Position numbers and translations under genes: made by a program | Notes under the pieces: generated by a model | What the model saw: the letters and a program-made list of their open reading frames with translations, nothing else | What the model was told of the DNA's origin: nothing | Database searches by the model: none | Assembly (NCBI RefSeq): GCF_038630985.1 | Contig: NZ_CP152049.1 | Coordinates: 1,160,001-1,172,500 of the forward strand | Direction of reading: 5' to 3' | Origin: Paenibacillus sp. FSL H8-0548 | GTDB taxonomy: Bacteria; Bacillota; Bacilli; Paenibacillales; Paenibacillaceae | Length of the DNA stretch: 12,500 nucleotides | Shown here: positions 12,455-12,500 of the stretch, piece by piece | Layout of the letters: each line of letters begins with the position of its first letter | Position numbering within the stretch: the first letter of the stretch is position 1

Positions 12455-12500
12455 TGCTCTTTGAAAACTGAACAACGAGTAATAACTGCCTCGCAAATCC
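12455..12500 (+). other. rRNA operon leader with boxA antitermination element
   Basis: TGCTCTTTGAAA (12455-12466) followed by ACTGAACAACGAGT is the boxA-containing leader typically found just before 16S rRNA genes in Bacillota; E. coli boxA is TGCTCTTTAACA. The 16S gene should begin shortly beyond the right edge, in the plus orientation. Confidence 0.8.

Overview
The window looks like chromosome from a spore-forming Bacillota of the Paenibacillus kind. This rests on the Bacillus-type 23S rRNA 3' half, a Val-Lys-Leu tRNA cluster behind it, AGGAG-type ribosome binding sites, intrinsic terminators, Fur boxes of the Bacillus 7-1-7 type (TGATAAT-N-ATTATCA) and families typical of Paenibacillus. 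The genus is an inference; no search was run.

Layout. 1-1467 is the 3' half of a 23S rRNA gene (5' end outside the window), followed by tRNA-Val(TAC), tRNA-Lys(TTT), tRNA-Leu(TAG) and a strong terminator (1884-1923). No 5S rRNA lies between the 23S and the tRNAs. 2038-10103 is an iron-siderophore uptake region in three blocks. (a) A Btr-like AraC regulator has a cytosolic siderophore-binding domain fused at its C-terminus. (b) A Fur-box promoter drives a siderophore-binding lipoprotein and a FhuF-like [2Fe-2S] reductase. (c) A second Fur-box promoter drives a 651-codon reading frame joining an AraC regulator to a complete lipoprotein siderophore-binding protein; after a hairpin come two FecCD-type permeases. 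No ATPase gene is present, so the permeases probably use a shared ATPase encoded elsewhere (as B. subtilis FeuBC and YfiZ-YfhA use YusV). A remnant of an azlC-like gene lies on the minus strand just before block (c).

10235-12278: a bidirectional terminator separates the iron genes from a minus-strand guanylate kinase-like gene, which is divergent from a dGTPase-like HD hydrolase. From about 12359 to the right edge is the promoter and boxA leader of another rRNA operon in the same orientation, so the whole protein-coding segment is cargo between two rrn operons.

Most striking feature. In the 651-codon frame, the region between the regulator and the lipoprotein contains a near-perfect Fur box (6964-6978) that is itself translated, as residues ENHYQ, followed by an intact signal peptide and lipobox (LSAC, Cys337). 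The frame therefore looks like two adjacent genes joined by an open intergenic region. It may yield a membrane-tethered regulator-receptor fusion, an independently Fur-controlled lipoprotein, or both. The upstream regulator (2038-3639) has the same domain order without signal peptide or Fur box, so the window may show an early and a finished form of the same fusion.
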